A stretch of 64,000 nucleotides of DNA from Saccharothrix luteola (GTDB lineage: Bacteria; Actinomycetota; Actinomycetes; Mycobacteriales; Pseudonocardiaceae): contig NZ_JAJHUO010000042.1 of the NCBI RefSeq assembly GCF_020859565.1, forward strand, positions 1 through 64,000, in the 5' to 3' direction. A model generated the notes under the pieces. That model did no database searches, was not told where the DNA came from, and saw nothing but the letters and a program-made list of their open reading frames with translations. Each line of letters starts with the position of its first letter. Positions within the stretch are counted from its first letter, which is position 1. A program made the position numbers and the translations under genes. Shown here one piece after another: positions 33,772 through 42,094 of this stretch.

Positions 33772-34980
33772 GTGCTCCGTCCGTACCGGGAACTCGCCGC
33801 CGTGCCCCACTTGCCGTGGCTGCTGGTGTGGTCGGTGATCGGCCGCATCCACCTGCCGGGCACGCCGCTGGCGGTGTCGTTCCTGATAGCCGGGTGGACC
33901 GGGTCGTACGCCCTGGCAGGCGTGGTCGGCGGGGCGTTGACGTTGGGCATGGGTGTGGCAGGTCCGTTGCGGGGTCGTGCGGCGGACCGGAGCCCGGCCG
34001 GGCGGTTGCTGCTGGTGACTTCGGCGGGCTACGGCGTCGGCATCGCGGTGCTCGGTGTGCTGCCCGCCGTCATGCCCGGCGGGATGTGGCCGTTGGCGGT
34101 GGTGGCGGCGTTCCTGACCGGGCTGTTTACGCCACCGGTGACGGCGATGAGCCGGGCGAGCTTCCCGCGGCTGGCGACGGGGCCCGCGCAGTCGGCGGTG
34201 TTCACCGTCGAGGCGTCCATGCAGGAGGTCATGTACATCGTCGGTCCGGCGCTGGCGGCGACCGTGGTGGCGGTGTGGAACGCGCAGGTCGCGCTGTGGT
34301 TGTGCGGCGCGCTCGCGGTGCTCGGCGCGCTCGGCTTCGGCGGGGCGCTGCGGCGGGCGGGGCTGGACCGGCCGGTGGCGCGTGAGGCCGCGCGCGGTGG
34401 GCCGACGTTGCTGCGCGACGGTTCGCTTGCGCTGGCGCTGCTGACCGCGCTGTTCCTGGTGGCCTCACTGGTGGTGATCGACATGGTGATCATCGCGTGG
34501 GCGCGTGACCTGGGCAGACCCGCGATGGCCGGTGTGCTGACGGCCGTGTGGGGCGTGGGGTCCGTGGTCGGCGGGTTGATCGCGGGAGGGCTCGTCGGGC
34601 AGGCCCGGTTCACGAGACGGATGCTGTTGACGGCGCTGGGCGTCGCGCCGCTGGTGCTGGTGCTGCCGCCGGTGATGGACCCGTCGTCGGCGTGGTTGAT
34701 CGGTGCGGTGCTGGGTGTGGGCGGCATGGCGATCGCGCCCGCCATCGCGGCCAACAACCAGCGGATCAGCGGGCTCGCGCCGGACGACCGCAAGGCCGAG
34801 GCGTTCGGCTGGATGGGCACGTTCACCACGGCGGGCTCGGCGTTGGCGCTGCCGGTGGCAGGGTCCTTGCTGGACCACTTCGGTCCGGCCGCGGCGGCCG
34901 GTGCGAGCACGGTGGCGGCGCTGGTCGGGGCGTTCCTGGCGAGCCGGGTGCGCGAGCGGGAGGACGTGCCGGTTGGGTGA
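33772..34980 (+). CDS. MFS transporter
   Basis: A 402-residue major facilitator of about twelve helices. The loop 2-3 region is GPLRGRAADRSPAGRLLL. The helix pair SMQEVMYIVGPALAATVVAVW is common in sugar/drug efflux proteins of this group. GTG start in an 109-bp divergent region facing the toxin operon. The next gene, a DMT transporter, starts 8 bp before its stop, so the two are cotranslated. Substrate unknown. Confidence 0.88.
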   Translation: MLRPYRELAAVPHLPWLLVWSVIGRIHLPGTPLAVSFLIAGWTGSYALAGVVGGALTLGMGVAGPLRGRAADRSPAGRLLLVTSAGYGVGIAVLGVLPAVMPGGMWPLAVVAAFLTGLFTPPVTAMSRASFPRLATGPAQSAVFTVEASMQEVMYIVGPALAATVVAVWNAQVALWLCGALAVLGALGFGGALRRAGLDRPVAREAARGGPTLLRDGSLALALLTALFLVASLVVIDMVIIAWARDLGRPAMAGVLTAVWGVGSVVGGLIAGGLVGQARFTRRMLLTALGVAPLVLVLPPVMDPSSAWLIGAVLGVGGMAIAPAIAANNQRISGLAPDDRKAEAFGWMGTFTTAGSALALPVAGSLLDHFGPAAAAGASTVAALVGAFLASRVREREDVPVG

Positions 34981-35902
34981 CCGGGTTCGGCTGGTGGGTG
35001 CGCTGCTCGCGTTCGTCGGCGGGGCGTTCCTGGCTGTCCAGGGGCGGTTGAACGGCGAGTTGGGGCACGTGTTCGGCGACGGGTTCCTGGCCGCGCTGGT
35101 GTCGTTCGGCGGCGGGTTCGCGTTGTTGCTGCTGGGCGTGCCGACGACGGCGGCCGGGCGGGCGGGGCTGGGTCGGCTGTGGTCGTCGCTGCGGGACGGG
35201 CGGATCCGCTGGTGGCAGTGCGTCGGCGGGGCGTGCGGGGCGTTCTTCGTGGCCACGCAGGGGTTGACGGTCGCGGCGCTCGGGGTGGCGGTGTTCACCG
35301 TGGCGGCGGTGGGCGCGCAGGCGGTGAGCAGCCTGCTGGTGGACCGGGCGGGCATCGGTCCGGCCGGACGGGTGGCGTTGACCTGGCCGCGCGTGGTCGG
35401 TGCGGCGTTGGCGGTGGTGGCGGTCGCGGTGGCCGTGTCGGACGAGGCCGGTGACGCGTCGGCGTTGTGGTTGGCGCTGCTGCCCGCGCTGGGCGGGTTC
35501 GGGCTCGGCTGGCAGCAGGCGGTGAACGGGCTGGTGCGCGAGGCGGCGCAGAGCACGCGCGTGACCACGTTGGTCAACTTCGGCACCGGGACGGCGGTGC
35601 TCCTCGTCGTGTGCGCGGTCGACGTGGCGGTGCGCGGGCTGCCCACCGCCGCGCCGAGCGAGCCGTGGTTCTACGCGGGCGGGGCGCTCGGGGTCTGCAC
35701 CATCGGCTCGGCGGTGCTGGCGGTGCGGTGGCTGGGCGTGCTGCTGGTCGGGCTGTGCCAGGTCGCCGGACAGCTCGTCGGCGCGCTCGCGGTGGACGTC
35801 ATCGCTCCCGCCGCAGGTGAGGAGGTGTCCGTGCTCGCGCTGGTCGGCACGGCGTTGACGCTGCTCGCGGTGGTGGTCGCCGCGTTGCCCGGTCGGCGGT
35901 GA
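34973..35902 (+). CDS. DMT-superfamily (YdcZ/DUF606-type) transporter
   Basis: A 309-residue protein with ten hydrophobic segments in two related halves: AFVGGAFLAVQGRLNGELG in the first and GLGWQQAVNGLVREAA in the second, the internal repeat of DUF606/YdcZ transporters. TTG 34973 is chosen because GGAGG lies 9 bp upstream and it overlaps the MFS stop; GTG 34994 is the other candidate. Its stop is 17 bp before folD, so folD may be read from the same transcript. Confidence 0.85.
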   Translation: MGDRVRLVGALLAFVGGAFLAVQGRLNGELGHVFGDGFLAALVSFGGGFALLLLGVPTTAAGRAGLGRLWSSLRDGRIRWWQCVGGACGAFFVATQGLTVAALGVAVFTVAAVGAQAVSSLLVDRAGIGPAGRVALTWPRVVGAALAVVAVAVAVSDEAGDASALWLALLPALGGFGLGWQQAVNGLVREAAQSTRVTTLVNFGTGTAVLLVVCAVDVAVRGLPTAAPSEPWFYAGGALGVCTIGSAVLAVRWLGVLLVGLCQVAGQLVGALAVDVIAPAAGEEVSVLALVGTALTLLAVVVAALPGRR

Positions 35903-35918
35903 TGAGAGGATGAGGCAC

Positions 35919-36767
35919 GTGACTGCGACGATCCTCAACGGCAGGGCCACCCGGGACGCGATCTTCGAAGACCTGCGGGCGCGGGTCGGCGCGTTGCGCG
36001 AGCGGGGGGTGACGCCGGGGCTGGCCACCGTGCTGGTCGGTGACGACCCGGGCTCGCACTCGTACGTCCGGGGCAAGCACCTGGCGTGCGAGAAGGTCGG
36101 CATCACGTCGATCCGCCGCGACCTGCCCGCGGACACCACGCAGGCGCAGCTCGAAGAGGTCATCGACGAGCTGAACGCCGACCCGGCGTGCACCGCGTAC
36201 ATCGTGCAGTTGCCGCTGCCCAAGCACCTCGACCCGAACCCGATCCTGGAGCGCATCGACCCGCGCAAGGACGGCGACGGCCTGCACCCCGTCAACCTGG
36301 GCAAGCTGGTGCTCGGTGACGAGGCCCCGCTGCCGGCGACGCCGCGCGGGGTGGTGGAGCTCCTGCGCCGGTACGACGTGCCGCTGTCGGGTGCGAACGT
36401 CACCGTCGTCGGTCGCGGTGTGACGGTCGGCCGCCCGATCGGGTTGCTGCTGACCAGGCGTTCGGAGAACGCCACGGTGACGTTGTGCCACACCGGCACC
36501 AAGGACCTGGCCGCCGAGGTGCGGCGGGCGGACATCGTCGTCGCGGGCGCCGGCAGCCCCGGCCTGATCACCGCGGACATGGTGAAGCCCGGCGCGGCCG
36601 TGGTCGACGTCGGCATCACCCGCACCGAGGCCGGTCTGGTGGGCGACGTTCACCCGTCCGTGGCGGAGGTGGCGGGTTTCCTCGCGCCGATCCCGGGTGG
36701 CGCGGGTCCGATGACCATTGCGATGCTGCTGACCAACACGGTCGAAGCGGCCGAGCGCACGACCTGA
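35919..36767 (+). CDS. folD: methylenetetrahydrofolate dehydrogenase/cyclohydrolase
   Basis: A 282-residue bifunctional enzyme that converts methylene-THF to methenyl- and formyl-THF with NADP, feeding purine synthesis. Motifs: GSHSYVRGKHLACEKVGI with the catalytic Lys, YIVQLPLPKHLD, PRKDGDGLHPVNLGKL, the VVGRGVTVGRPIGLLL nucleotide site, and PGGAGPMTIAMLLTNT at the C-terminus. GTG 35919 is chosen (GAGG upstream); ATG 35910 would leave little room for a binding site. Confidence 0.95.
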   Translation: MTATILNGRATRDAIFEDLRARVGALRERGVTPGLATVLVGDDPGSHSYVRGKHLACEKVGITSIRRDLPADTTQAQLEEVIDELNADPACTAYIVQLPLPKHLDPNPILERIDPRKDGDGLHPVNLGKLVLGDEAPLPATPRGVVELLRRYDVPLSGANVTVVGRGVTVGRPIGLLLTRRSENATVTLCHTGTKDLAAEVRRADIVVAGAGSPGLITADMVKPGAAVVDVGITRTEAGLVGDVHPSVAEVAGFLAPIPGGAGPMTIAMLLTNTVEAAERTT

Positions 36768-36778
36768 GGCGGGAAGCG

Positions 36779-37081
36779 GTGGAGTTGTTGCCGGAGCAGC
36801 GCTGGCGGTCCGCGGCGGGCAAGCACCTGCCGTTCGCGCTGGTGCTCGTGGTCGTCGGGCTCGGTCTCGTGCGGATCGTCCAGTACCACTGGCGGCAGGG
36901 TGCGGTGCTGATCGGCGTCGCGCTCCTGGTCGCGGCGCTCCTGCGGGTGCTGGTGACGGACGAGCAGGCAGGGCTGATCGCGATCCGGGGGCGGAGCGTG
37001 GACGCGCTGCTGTACTCGGGGTTGGGGTTCGCGGTGATCTTCGTGGCGATGACCATCATCGGTGGTCCGTTGGACCGGTGA
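36779..37081 (+). CDS. DUF3017 membrane protein
   Basis: A 100-residue protein with three hydrophobic segments (FALVLVVVGLGLVRIV, AVLIGVALLVAALLRVLV, YSGLGFAVIFVAMTII) and the polar loop VTDEQAGLIAIRGRSVD. This matches DUF3017, which regularly follows folD in actinobacteria. GTG start 11 bp after the folD stop with GGGAAG upstream. Role unknown. Confidence 0.88.
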   Translation: MELLPEQRWRSAAGKHLPFALVLVVVGLGLVRIVQYHWRQGAVLIGVALLVAALLRVLVTDEQAGLIAIRGRSVDALLYSGLGFAVIFVAMTIIGGPLDR

Positions 37082-37153
37082 TCGGTGATCGGTCATCGGT
37101 GATCGAGGGCTGGGGTCCGAGCTGCGCGGTCGGGCCGGGTCAGGGCTGCTCGG

Positions 37154-37717
37154 TCACGTTCGATCGACCAGGGCTGTGATCAGTTCCGTCATCTCCTCCT
37201 CCGGCAGCACGTCGGGCAGGGTCAGGTGCTCCACCATCAGCCCGCTCATCGCCAGGTAGAGCGACACCACCGTGGTGCGGTCGCCGGGTAGGCCCGCGTC
37301 CAGGTGGAAGCGGACGTTCTGCTCCAGGTTCTCGCTGATCGTCTTGGTCAGCGCGGCTTGGAGCTCGGGGCGCCTGGTGGCCTCCAGTCTCAGCTCCAGC
37401 AGGGCCAGGTAGCCCGTGCGGTCGACTTGGAGGCGTTCCAGCAGTTCTTGCAGCAGGCGCACCACGAGGCTCTTGTCCGGTGGCGCGTCCATCGTCCTGG
37501 CCAGCCGCTGCGCGTCCGGGGTGAGCCGGACGTGGATGTGCTCGCCGACCTGCCGCAGCAAGTCGTCGCGGCTGGTGAAGTAGTTCGACGCGGTGCCGTT
37601 GGGCACCCCCGCCTCCTGGTCGACGGCGCGGAACGTCAGGCCTCGCGCGCCCTCGCGCGCCAACACCTCGACCGCCGCGTCGACCAGCGCCATTCGCCTG
37701 TTCGGGTTCCTGACCAC
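37154..37717 (-). CDS. TetR-family regulator
   Basis: A 187-residue repressor. HTH: AREGARGLTFRAVDQEAGVPNGTASNYFTSRDDLLRQV. The C-terminal half is a helical ligand domain ending EEEMTELITALVD. GTG 37717 has AAGGAGG 4 bp upstream. It is divergent from the DHFR-like gene, with a 10-bp inverted repeat bracketing the promoter region, so that gene is the probable target. Confidence 0.9.
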   Translation of the reverse strand: MVRNPNRRMALVDAAVEVLAREGARGLTFRAVDQEAGVPNGTASNYFTSRDDLLRQVGEHIHVRLTPDAQRLARTMDAPPDKSLVVRLLQELLERLQVDRTGYLALLELRLEATRRPELQAALTKTISENLEQNVRFHLDAGLPGDRTTVVSLYLAMSGLMVEHLTLPDVLPEEEMTELITALVDRT

Positions 37718-37730
37718 GGTTCCTCCTTGA

Positions 37731-37782
37731 CAACCACTCCGTTCATAGTACTACAGTCGGATCACTACGGGTGGAGTGGTTG
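37731..37782. promoter_or_regulatory. divergent promoter region with TetR-type inverted repeat
   Basis: CAACCACTCC (37731-37740) and GGAGTGGTTG (37773-37782) are perfect inverted arms 32 bp apart. Between them TAGTACTA (37746-37753) is a smaller palindrome in an AT-rich patch that probably holds the promoters. Confidence 0.6.
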
Positions 37783-37846
37783 GCGAGGTTTTCGCGCCGA
37801 GCCCGAGCCCGAGAGACGAGTCCCGAGACCTCCGGAGGAATCCACC

Positions 37847-38416
37847 ATGCGAACCCTGACCTACTTCGTCGCGACCTCGCTCGACGGCTTCATCGCCGAC
37901 CCGAAGGGCGGTTTCGGCGACTTCCTGTTCGAAGGCGACCACATGACCGCCCTGGTCGAGGAGTACCCCGACACGCTGCCCGCGCAGGCCCGTGAGGCCA
38001 TGGGCATCGACGCGCCCAACCAGCACTTCGACACGATCCTCATGGGTCGGGCCACTTATCAGGTGCCGGGAGGGCTACCGAGTCCCTACCCACACCTGCG
38101 CCAGTACGTGGTGTCGACACGGCTGAGCACGACGCCCGAGGACGTGCAGGTGGTGGCGGATCCGCTGGCCGAGGTCCGTGAGTTGAAGGAAGAGTCGGAC
38201 GGTTTGGGCATCTGGCTGTGCGGAGGGGGCAGGCTGGCTGCCGCCCTGTTGCCCGAGATCGACGAACTGGTGCTCAAGGTTCACCCGATCGTGTTGGGAA
38301 AGGGGATCCCCCTGTTCGCGGGCGATTTCCCCACGGCGCGGTTCGCGAAAGCGTCGACCAGGGTTTTCGACTCGGGTGTTGTGTTTGCTTCTTATGTCAA
38401 GGCGGACGTTGTGTGA
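37847..38416 (+). CDS. dihydrofolate-reductase-like (RibD C-terminal) protein
   Basis: A 189-residue protein with the DHFR fold of the RibD C-terminal family: RTLTYFVATSLDGFIADPKGG at the N-terminus, DTILMGRATYQV, YVVSTRLS, and a GIWLCGGGRLAAALLPEIDELVLKVHPIVLGKGIPLF core. Such stand-alone proteins are common in actinobacteria and mostly of unknown substrate. GGAGGA lies 8 bp before the ATG. It is divergent from, and likely controlled by, the TetR gene. Confidence 0.9.
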   Translation: MRTLTYFVATSLDGFIADPKGGFGDFLFEGDHMTALVEEYPDTLPAQAREAMGIDAPNQHFDTILMGRATYQVPGGLPSPYPHLRQYVVSTRLSTTPEDVQVVADPLAEVRELKEESDGLGIWLCGGGRLAAALLPEIDELVLKVHPIVLGKGIPLFAGDFPTARFAKASTRVFDSGVVFASYVKADVV

Positions 38417-38452
38417 TCTGCGAGTGAGTTCGTTTCTCGCCCGCTCGGGTTC

Positions 38453-38517
38453 GGCCCGATTTGACATGGGGCCCTCACGGGCACCCCAGGCTGGTCGAAG
38501 CCATGTCGAATCGGGCC
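38453..38517. terminator. long inverted repeat between convergent genes
   Basis: GGCCCGATTTGACATGG (38453-38469) pairs with CCATGTCGAATCGGGCC (38501-38517), one mismatch in 17, around a 31-base loop. It lies between the DHFR-like stop and the dnaE2 stop, where a two-way terminator is expected, but the long loop and lack of a T-tract make that uncertain. Confidence 0.5.
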
Positions 38518-38597
38518 TGGGTGGGTGAGCGGTTTCGGTGGGGTGCGGCGGGTCCGTTGTGGGTGGGCTGGGTGAGTGGATGCGGTGGGTGGGGTGG

Positions 38598-41500
38598 TTA
38601 GCGGAAGTCTCGGGATCGTGAAGGGATGCGCAGGTCCAGTTGTTGCAGGCGTTCCGCGCGGATGCTGATCACTCCTTCGGCGGACTCGACGACGCCTCGG
38701 ATCAGCAGAGCGGGGCTGGTTCGGGCGACTTTGCGGTAGCGGGCCCACAGGCCCGTGGTGCAGACGACGTTGACCATGCCGGTCTCGTCCTCGATGTTGA
38801 GGAACGTGACGCCGCCGGCGGTGCCGGGGCGTTGTCGGTGGGTCACCGCGCCGCCGATCAGCACCCTGGTGCCGTTGGGCACGGTGGCCAGGTCCGCGGT
38901 GGACAGGGCTCCCAGCGCGGTCAGGCGGTCGCGGACGAACTCGGTGGGGAAGCTGCCCGGGGACAAGCCCATCGCCCAGACGTCGGCGACCGCCGACTCG
39001 ACCTCGTCCATGCCGGGCAGGGCGGGTGCCTCGGTGCCGACCACGGTTCCCGGCAGGCGGTCGGGCCGGATCTTCGCGACGGCTCCCGCCGACCAGAGGG
39101 CGGCGCGTCGGTCCAGCCCGAAACACCCGAACGCACCCGCCGTGGCCATGGCCTCCACCTGCGCCGTGGTCAGGCGGACCCGGGCGCCGAAGTCCGCCAT
39201 GTCCCGGAACGGACCCGATTCCCGTTGCGCGACAACGTCTTCGGCGACCTTCTGACCGATCGTCCGGATACCGCCCAGGCCGATGCGCACGGCTTGCTCA
39301 CCGTCCACGAGCTCGAGGGTGGCGTGCGGGAGGCTCGCGTTCACATCCGGACCGAGCACGCGCACGCCGTGACGACGGGCGTCCGCGACCAACGACTGGG
39401 GGGAGTAGAAGCCCATGGGCTGAGCACGCAGCAACGCCGCGCAGAAGGCGGCCGGGTGGTAGAGCTTGAACCAGGCGCTGACGAACACGAGGTGCGCGAA
39501 GCTGAGCGCGTGGCTCTCCGGGAAGCCGAAGTTGGCGAACGCCAACAGCTTCGCGTAGATCTTCTCGGCCGTCTCGTGACCGATGCCGTTGGCCTTGGCG
39601 CCCTCGTAGAAGCGCTCGCGGAGGCGTTCCATCCGGTGCGTGGAGCGCTTGGCGCCCATGGCACGGCGCAGTTCGTCCGCCTCGGCGGGGCTGAAGTCGG
39701 CCACGTCGACGGCGATCTGCATGAGCTGCTCCTGGAACAGCGGCACGCCGAGGGTCTTCTTGAGCGCCCCCTCCAGCAGGGGGTGGTCGTAGTCCCACTG
39801 CTCCTTGCCGTTGCGCCGGCGGATGTAGGGGTGCACCGAGCCGCCCTGGATCGGGCCGGGGCGGATCAGCGCGACCTCCACCACCAGGTCGTAGAACGTC
39901 CGCGGCTTGAGCCGGGGCAGGGTCGCCATCTGGGCGCGGCTCTCCACCTGGAACACACCGACGGAGTCGGCGCGCTGCAACATCTCGTAGACGTTCCGGT
40001 CTTCGAGGTCGAGGTTGCCGATGTCGACCTCGACGCCCTCGTGCTCGCGCACCAGGTCGATGGCGTAGTGCAACGCCGAGAGCATGCCGAGGCCGAGCAG
40101 GTCGAACTTGACCAACCCGATGGAGGCGCAATCGTCCTTGTCCCACTGCAACACCGTGCGGTCGGCCATCCGGCCCTTCTCGACCGGGCACACCTCGCTG
40201 ACCGGCCGGTCGCAGATGACCATGCCGCCGGAGTGGATGCCGAGGTGCCGCGGGAAGTTCTCCAGCTCGGCGGCCAGTTCCAGCACCGGGCCGGGAATGC
40301 CGCCCTCGTCCGCCGTGGACCGCAACGGGCCCCAGCGGTCGATCTGCTTGCTCCACGCGTCCTGCTGGCCGACCGAGTAGCCGAGCGCCCGCGCCACGTC
40401 GCGGATCGCCGACCGGCCGCGGTAGCTGATGACGTTGGCGACCTGCGCGGCGTGCCGCCGTCCGTACTTGCGGTAGACGTACTGGATGGCCTCCTCACGG
40501 CGGTCGGACTCGATGTCGAGGTCGATGTCGGGAGGGCCGTCGCGGGCGGGCGCCAGGAAGCGCTCGAAGAGGAGGTCGAAGCGGACCGCGTCGACGTTGG
40601 TGATGCCGAGGGCGTAGCAGACGGCGGAGTTCGCGGCCGACCCCCGGCCCTGGCAGAGGATGTCGTTGCGCCGGCAGAACGAGACGATGTCGTGCACGAC
40701 GAGGAAGTAGCCGGGGAAGTTCAACTCCTCGATGATCTTCAGCTCGTGCTCGATCTGCTGGTACGCCCTGGGGTTCTCGCCGATCGAGCGGTAGCGGCGG
40801 GCCGCGCCCTCGTAGGTCAGGTGACGCAGGTAGCTGTTCTCGTCGAGCCCCTCCGGCACGTCGAACGGCGGCAGTTCCGGCGCGATCAGCTTGAGGTCGA
40901 ACTGGCACTGCAGGCCGAGCACGGCCGAACGGTGCACCGCACCGGGGAACCGGGCGAACCGGCGGGCCATCTCCTCCCCCGACCGCAGGCACGCCGTGCG
41001 GCCGGGCGGCAGCCAGCCCGCCATCTCGTCCAGGCTGCGCCGCGCCCGCACCGCCGCCATCGTCGCCGCCAACCGACCCCGCGCGGGCACCGCGTAGTGC
41101 ACGGCGTTCGTCGCCACGGTCGGCAGCCCCAGGTCGTGGGCCATGCCCCACAGCAGGTCGTTGCGCGGCCCGTCCTCGGGGTAGCCGTGGTCGGTCAGCT
41201 CCACGAACACCCGGTCCGCCCCGTACAGGTCGACCAGCCTCCGCAGCTGCGCGAACGCCGCCTCCGGCCCTTCCCGCGCCAACGCCCGCCGCACCGCGCC
41301 CTTGCGGCAGCCGGTGAGCACGACGCAGTCGTCCCGGGTGTCCGCGACGACCTCCTCCAACCGGTACACCGGCCGCCCCTTCTCGCTGCCCTCCGCGAGC
41401 TGACCGGTGGTGATCGTGCGGCACAACGCGTGGTAGCCGTCGCGGTCGGTGGCCAGCAGGAGCAGGTGTTCGCCCTCCGGGTCCGGCACGCCGTTCTGCG

Positions 41501-41894
41501 GCTCGGACAGCCCGAGGCTCAGCTCCGCGCCGAACACCGTGCGCACGCCGAGCTCCTTGGCGGCCTCGGCGAACCGCACCACGCCGTACATGCCGTCGTG
41601 GTCGGTCAACGCCACCCCGTCCAGCCCGAGCTGCTGCGCCGCCTCCACCAGCTCCTCCGGGTGGCTCGCGCCGTCGAGGAAGCTGAAGTTGGAGTGGCAG
41701 TGCAGCTCGACGTACGGCACGCGGGCGCGGGTCGCCCCGAGGTCGTCCACCTTGACCGCGAAGTCGGGCGGGGCCTCGTAGCGGTCGCGGTGGCGCGTCC
41801 ACGCCGGGCTGTCGCCGCCGTCGGGCACCGGGGGCTTGCCCGACAACGCGCGTTCCAGCTCCGACCACCGGACCGGCGGGTTGTTCCAGCCCAT
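38598..41894 (-). CDS. dnaE2: error-prone DNA polymerase III alpha subunit
   Basis: A 1098-residue C-family polymerase for damage-induced mutagenesis. The N-terminal PHP domain opens VELHCHSNFSFLDGASHPEEL (H65, H67). The polymerase active site includes the PDIDLDIE aspartates (about residue 455-462) and the QGRGSAANSAVCYALGI motif, and the C-terminus carries the OB fold with INIEDETG-like text (FLNIEDETGMVNVV). The length is typical of DnaE2. It is the last gene of a LexA-controlled set, and its ATG overlaps the stop of the 66-residue ORF (TGATG). Confidence 0.96.
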   Translation of the reverse strand: MGWNNPPVRWSELERALSGKPPVPDGGDSPAWTRHRDRYEAPPDFAVKVDDLGATRARVPYVELHCHSNFSFLDGASHPEELVEAAQQLGLDGVALTDHDGMYGVVRFAEAAKELGVRTVFGAELSLGLSEPQNGVPDPEGEHLLLLATDRDGYHALCRTITTGQLAEGSEKGRPVYRLEEVVADTRDDCVVLTGCRKGAVRRALAREGPEAAFAQLRRLVDLYGADRVFVELTDHGYPEDGPRNDLLWGMAHDLGLPTVATNAVHYAVPARGRLAATMAAVRARRSLDEMAGWLPPGRTACLRSGEEMARRFARFPGAVHRSAVLGLQCQFDLKLIAPELPPFDVPEGLDENSYLRHLTYEGAARRYRSIGENPRAYQQIEHELKIIEELNFPGYFLVVHDIVSFCRRNDILCQGRGSAANSAVCYALGITNVDAVRFDLLFERFLAPARDGPPDIDLDIESDRREEAIQYVYRKYGRRHAAQVANVISYRGRSAIRDVARALGYSVGQQDAWSKQIDRWGPLRSTADEGGIPGPVLELAAELENFPRHLGIHSGGMVICDRPVSEVCPVEKGRMADRTVLQWDKDDCASIGLVKFDLLGLGMLSALHYAIDLVREHEGVEVDIGNLDLEDRNVYEMLQRADSVGVFQVESRAQMATLPRLKPRTFYDLVVEVALIRPGPIQGGSVHPYIRRRNGKEQWDYDHPLLEGALKKTLGVPLFQEQLMQIAVDVADFSPAEADELRRAMGAKRSTHRMERLRERFYEGAKANGIGHETAEKIYAKLLAFANFGFPESHALSFAHLVFVSAWFKLYHPAAFCAALLRAQPMGFYSPQSLVADARRHGVRVLGPDVNASLPHATLELVDGEQAVRIGLGGIRTIGQKVAEDVVAQRESGPFRDMADFGARVRLTTAQVEAMATAGAFGCFGLDRRAALWSAGAVAKIRPDRLPGTVVGTEAPALPGMDEVESAVADVWAMGLSPGSFPTEFVRDRLTALGALSTADLATVPNGTRVLIGGAVTHRQRPGTAGGVTFLNIEDETGMVNVVCTTGLWARYRKVARTSPALLIRGVVESAEGVISIRAERLQQLDLRIPSRSRDFR

Positions 41895-42094
41895 CAGCGC
41901 GAGTCGTCGAGTGCTCGCCGAGGCGAGGGGATCGACGGCGCCGCCGGTGGCAGCCGTGCCGGCAGCCAGCCGAAGCTCACCACGTAGGCCGGTCCACCGC
42001 GCTGGTCCGGCACCTCACGCCGGTCCGGCACGGCGCAGTCGTCCAGCCACTCGGCCAGGCTCCGGCGATCCTGCTCGGAGAAGTCACCGCTCAT
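41894..42094 (-). CDS. 66-residue protein between imuB and dnaE2
   Basis: A small gene wedged exactly between imuB and dnaE2, overlapping both by one base in the TGATG arrangement, so it is translated in line with the mutasome. The protein starts SGDFSEQDRRSLAEWLDDCAV and then has an Arg/Pro-rich second half (GGPAYVVSFGWLPARLPP). I know no named family. Its position means it is induced by DNA damage and made in step with ImuB and DnaE2; a linker or accessory role is possible. Confidence 0.75.
   Translation of the reverse strand: MSGDFSEQDRRSLAEWLDDCAVPDRREVPDQRGGPAYVVSFGWLPARLPPAAPSIPSPRRALDDSR

Noticed and set aside
37078..37106. Tandem GATCGGT repeats after the DUF3017 gene
   Set aside because: Only about four imperfect units, with no link to a gene or known site.
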